Below, piece by piece: positions 5,986 to 8,355 of a DNA stretch of 8,355 nt. Every line of letters starts with the position of its first letter. The first letter of the stretch is position 1. The stretch comes from Bacillota bacterium (lineage in GTDB: Bacteria > Bacillota > Bacilli > Lactobacillales > Enterococcaceae). The notes under the pieces are model-generated. The model made no database searches. It had not been told where the DNA came from and worked only from the letters and a program-made list of their open reading frames with translations. A program made the translations under genes and the position numbers. The DNA is taken from contig JAEWFE010000120.1 of assembly GCA_023389005.1 (NCBI GenBank), positions 1-8,355 of the forward strand. The letters are read 5' to 3'.

Positions 5986-7357
5986 ATTTATTTAATGTTG
6001 AATGTTTATAACCATAACCAAAGTATATGCCTAAACCAATCACCAGACTAATGAAAAAGATAATCCAAGTGGTTAAAGATAATTGCACCATTAAAAAGAT
6101 ACAAAAGCCCACGGTAATGAGTGGAAAAATTGGCACAAACGGCACTTTAAATTCACCTGGTTTCGGATCACCAGCTACTTGACGTAAACGAATAATGCCC
6201 AATGCCATCATAATCAAATAGCCTAAAGCCACGATATTGGTTAATTCGGCTAAGATTTGTAGCGGAAACATCGTCGCAAACACAAAGACGACCGCACCTG
6301 AAACTAAAGTCGCGCGCACAGGCGTATGGGTTTTGGTATCTACTTTATTTAAAGATACTGGCAATAAACCGTCTTTACTAATCGCATAAACCAAACGCGC
6401 TAAAGAATACATCATTGAAATCGTCACAGTTAGTAAAGTTAAAATCGCCCCAATAGAAATAATGGAACCAACTAAATCCAAATGCAAAAAGCGCATCGCA
6501 AACGCTACTGGATCATTGACACCTAATTTTGTATAAGGGACTAAACCTGTTAAAATAGCTGTGACAATGATATAAAGGACTGTTGAAATTGCAATCGCGC
6601 CAATCATCCCTCGTGGCACAGTCTTTTGTGGTTCCACGACTTCTTCTGCAGCCATCGCGATGGCATCAAAACCTAAAAAGGCAAAGAACACCAAAGCGGC
6701 CCCATCAATCACACCTTCCGCTCCAAAAGGTAAATATGGTTGCCAATTGCTAGGTTTCACAAAAAAGACACCGACCACAATGAATAAAGCAATAATTCCA
6801 AACTTGATCCATACCATAAAATTATTGAGGGCTAAGGCTTTTTTTGCTTCTTGCAAGACCCAAAAGACGACAAAAGCCACGACAAGGCCTGCAATCAAAT
6901 CAAAATAGGTGCCGTTCTCAAGGTTCAGACCAGCAGTCAAGGCTTGTGGTAATTGAAGATGGAGGTAACTTAAAAAGCCTTGAAAATATGCAGACCATCC
7001 CGAGGCTACTGAAGCGACGGCCAACATGTACTCACATAATAAAAACCAGCCCGTAAGCCATGCGATAAACTCTCCAAAAACCACATACATATAACTATAA
7101 GCCCCACCGATAACCGGAATACGCGAGGCAAACTCAGCAAAACTAAAACCGGTTAATATCACGACAAAAGCAGCTAACACAAAGGATAAGGTCAAGCCCG
7201 GTCCTGCTAAATTCGCCGCAGCTTGTCCTGGAACCACAAATATTCCCGTACCAATAACCGCTCCAATCCCTAGCAAAATTAAATCTTTTAATTTCAATGT
7301 TTTGCTTAAATGACTGTTTTGCTGAGTATTGATTTGTTTTTTTCTAAATAAATCCAT
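5984..7357 (-). CDS. APC-superfamily amino-acid permease, cationic amino-acid transporter (CAT/YfnA) type
   Basis: A 457-residue integral membrane transporter, predicted to import amino acids with protons. Motifs in order: GIGAVIGTGIF (30-40) in the unwound first helix, GGAYSYMY (84-91), GWFLLCEYMLAVAS (103-116), FFAFLGFDAIA (224-234) in the sixth helix, and AEEVVEPQKTVPRG (237-250), the loop typical of the CAT branch. About twelve hydrophobic segments are present, so it looks complete. These features point to the YfnA/CAT group; the exact substrate (cationic, branched-chain or other) cannot be read from the sequence. Start: ATG at 7357 with AAAGGA about seven bases upstream. It converges on telA at a shared terminator and is divergent from cycA; the CodY boxes in the shared upstream region may also control it. 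Confidence 0.9.
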   Translation of the reverse strand: MDLFRKKQINTQQNSHLSKTLKLKDLILLGIGAVIGTGIFVVPGQAAANLAGPGLTLSFVLAAFVVILTGFSFAEFASRIPVIGGAYSYMYVVFGEFIAWLTGWFLLCEYMLAVASVASGWSAYFQGFLSYLHLQLPQALTAGLNLENGTYFDLIAGLVVAFVVFWVLQEAKKALALNNFMVWIKFGIIALFIVVGVFFVKPSNWQPYLPFGAEGVIDGAALVFFAFLGFDAIAMAAEEVVEPQKTVPRGMIGAIAISTVLYIIVTAILTGLVPYTKLGVNDPVAFAMRFLHLDLVGSIISIGAILTLLTVTISMMYSLARLVYAISKDGLLPVSLNKVDTKTHTPVRATLVSGAVVFVFATMFPLQILAELTNIVALGYLIMMALGIIRLRQVAGDPKPGEFKVPFVPIFPLITVGFCIFLMVQLSLTTWIIFFISLVIGLGIYFGYGYKHSTLNK

Positions 7358-7400
7358 TTTATTTCCTTTACATTCAAAAATTTAACCAACAATACCATTC

Positions 7401-7429
7401 ATTATACACATCATGACATTTCTTTTCAT
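7401..7429 (-). promoter_or_regulatory. Predicted promoter of the CAT-type permease
   Basis: A perfect -10 TATAAT (7406-7401) on the minus strand, with ATGAAA (7429-7424) seventeen bases upstream as a weak -35. The transcript would start about 50 bases before the ATG. Confidence 0.6.
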
Positions 7430-7431
7430 GA
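7411..7431. repeat. Two palindromic TCATGA hexamers in the permease promoter
   Basis: TCATGA at 7411-7416 and 7426-7431, 15 bases apart start to start. They cover the spacer and -35 of the leftward promoter. This could be a regulator site or chance in A/T-rich DNA. Confidence 0.35.
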
Positions 7432-7473
7432 GATTTTTATCATTTTTCATTATTTTATTTACGAATTTAGCAA

Positions 7474-7488
7474 TTTTTTCAGAAAATC
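7474..7488. promoter_or_regulatory. CodY box, weaker copy
   Basis: TTTTTTCAGAAAATC matches the CodY consensus AATTTTCWGAAAATT at 12 of 15 positions, with the TTTTCAGAAAAT core intact. It lies about 45 bases upstream of the leftward permease -35. A poorer 10 of 15 match abuts it at 7488-7502. Confidence 0.6.
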
Positions 7489-7554
7489 CATTTGGGAAAA
7501 TTAAGTTTTCATTAAGAACAAGACGTATATCTTATCATTTTTACTAAGCATTAT

Positions 7555-7582
7555 TTGAAATTTTCAGAAAATGTAATAAAAT
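7555..7582 (+). promoter_or_regulatory. Predicted cycA promoter
   Basis: TTGAAA (7555-7560), 16 bases, TAAAAT (7577-7582); each hexamer matches its consensus at five of six positions. The transcript would start near 7589, about 30 bases before the cycA ATG. The strong CodY box occupies the spacer. Confidence 0.7.
7559..7573. promoter_or_regulatory. CodY box, strong copy, within the cycA promoter
   Basis: AATTTTCAGAAAATG matches the CodY consensus AATTTTCWGAAAATT at 14 of 15 positions, only the last base differing. It is a palindrome (ATTTTC-A-GAAAAT). It overlaps the end of the -35 and fills most of the spacer of the cycA promoter, so CodY bound here should block RNA polymerase. Confidence 0.85.
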
Positions 7583-7621
7583 GATAGTATTCACAAAAAA
7601 GAAGTTTAAAGGAAGTTATTC

Positions 7622-8355
7622 ATGAAAAAAGAAAAACAAGATTTACAACGTGGGCTAAAAAACCGCCATGTCCAACTCATTTCAATCGGAGGCGCCATTG
7701 GGACAGGTTTATTCTTAGGCTCAGGTAAATCGATTCAATTGGCTGGTCCATCGATACTTTTAGCCTACGCTATTATGGGAGGCGTGTGCTTTTTAATTAT
7801 GCGTGCATTAGGTGAGTTGCTTTTATCTAATACCAGCCACCATTCATTTATTGATTTTATCGCTGAATATCTCGGGGTTAAGGCGGCTTTTGTCACTGGC
7901 TGGACATATTGGTTTTGTTGGATTGCAATTGCCATGGCTGATTTAACGGCAATTGGTACCTATATGAAATATTGGTTACCACACTTACCCAACTGGTTAC
8001 CGGAACTAATTGCCTTAACCCTACTGATTGCATTTAACTTAATTGCTGTTTCTTTATTTGGTGAGTTAGAGTTTTGGTTTGCTTTAATCAAAGTCGTTGC
8101 TATTTTAGCGCTCATTATCGTCGGGATTTTTATGATTATCACACATTTTCACACCAATCAAGGCGTAGTGAGCATCAGTAATCTTTGGTCACACGGTGGC
8201 TTTTTTGCCTCAGGTCCTAAAGGGTTTATCCTCTCTTTTCAAATGGTTGCTTTTGCCTTTGCCGGAGTTGAACTAGTTGGCCTAGTTGCCGGTGAAACCA
8301 AAGACCCTGAAAGTGTATTACCAAAGGCGATTAATAATATTCCGGTACGTATCAT
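7622..8355 (+). CDS. cycA: D-serine/D-alanine/glycine transporter (CycA-type permease), 3' end beyond window
   Basis: 244 full codons are visible, about half of a family protein of roughly 450-470 residues. It belongs to the amino acid transporter (AAT) branch of the APC superfamily, a membrane proton symporter. It opens with a short cytoplasmic tail and QLISIGGAIGTGLFLGSGK (18-36). RALGELLLSN (61-70), GWTYWFCW (93-100) and FGELEFWFALIK follow, then AGETKDPESVLPKAINNIP near the window end. The GWTYWFCW and FGE-EFWFA motifs match E. coli CycA closely and separate it from lysine or aromatic permeases. In this group the substrates are glycine, D-alanine and D-serine, which could bear on cell-wall precursor supply; the substrate here is inferred. 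Start: ATG with AAAGGA eight bases upstream. Its promoter carries a strong CodY box. Confidence 0.9.
   Translation, partial: MKKEKQDLQRGLKNRHVQLISIGGAIGTGLFLGSGKSIQLAGPSILLAYAIMGGVCFLIMRALGELLLSNTSHHSFIDFIAEYLGVKAAFVTGWTYWFCWIAIAMADLTAIGTYMKYWLPHLPNWLPELIALTLLIAFNLIAVSLFGELEFWFALIKVVAILALIIVGIFMIITHFHTNQGVVSISNLWSHGGFFASGPKGFILSFQMVAFAFAGVELVGLVAGETKDPESVLPKAINNIPVRI

Noticed and set aside
6660..7056. Open frames on the plus strand inside the CAT-type permease gene
   Set aside because: They lie fully opposite a well-supported gene, have no ribosome site, and their products are basic low-complexity sequence typical of the reverse of membrane-protein codons.

Overview
The window comes from a low-GC Gram-positive bacterium, most likely of the order Lactobacillales (Enterococcus/Vagococcus/streptococcus-like). 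The grounds are A/T-rich codon use, strong AGGAGG-type ribosome sites, a CodY operator, a nudF-macP-mtnN gene order like that of streptococci and enterococci, an xpaC-telA pair, and a second-type PRPP synthetase of the kind found in streptococci. This placement is an inference from gene content and cannot be narrowed to a species. No phage, transposon, CRISPR or RNA gene is visible.

Left block (1-3707, all minus strand). A tight cluster is transcribed leftward in the order nudF (ADP-ribose pyrophosphatase), macP (activator of a class A penicillin-binding protein), mtnN (MTA/SAH nucleosidase), pncA (nicotinamidase) and a C39-like cysteine peptidase. The peptidase is split by a frameshift at an A4 run. 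Gaps are 0 to 23 bases. prs2 (PRPP synthetase paralogue, 3' end outside the window) follows in the same direction with its own predicted promoter. I see no terminator between the peptidase and prs2. Four of the products form a salvage theme: NudF releases ribose-5-phosphate and AMP, MtnN releases adenine, PncA makes nicotinate, and PRPP is the co-substrate needed to rebuild NAD and AMP.

Middle block (3787-5985, plus strand). xpaC and telA form a two-gene operon. Its promoter region contains a 6-bp inverted repeat, and it ends in a bidirectional terminator shared with the convergent permease gene.

Right block (5984-8355). Two amino-acid permeases are divergently transcribed: a CAT/YfnA-type APC transporter (minus) and a CycA-type D-serine/D-alanine/glycine transporter (plus, truncated by the window end). 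The 264-base region between them holds a near-perfect CodY box inside the cycA promoter and a second, weaker box 85 bp away. This predicts repression of amino-acid uptake when branched-chain amino acids and GTP are plentiful.

Most of the window is ordinary core genome. The points most worth a second look are the frameshifted peptidase, the altered catalytic loop of Prs2, the CodY boxes, and the grouping of salvage genes with a cell-wall regulator. I found no convincing sign of a wholly new system.
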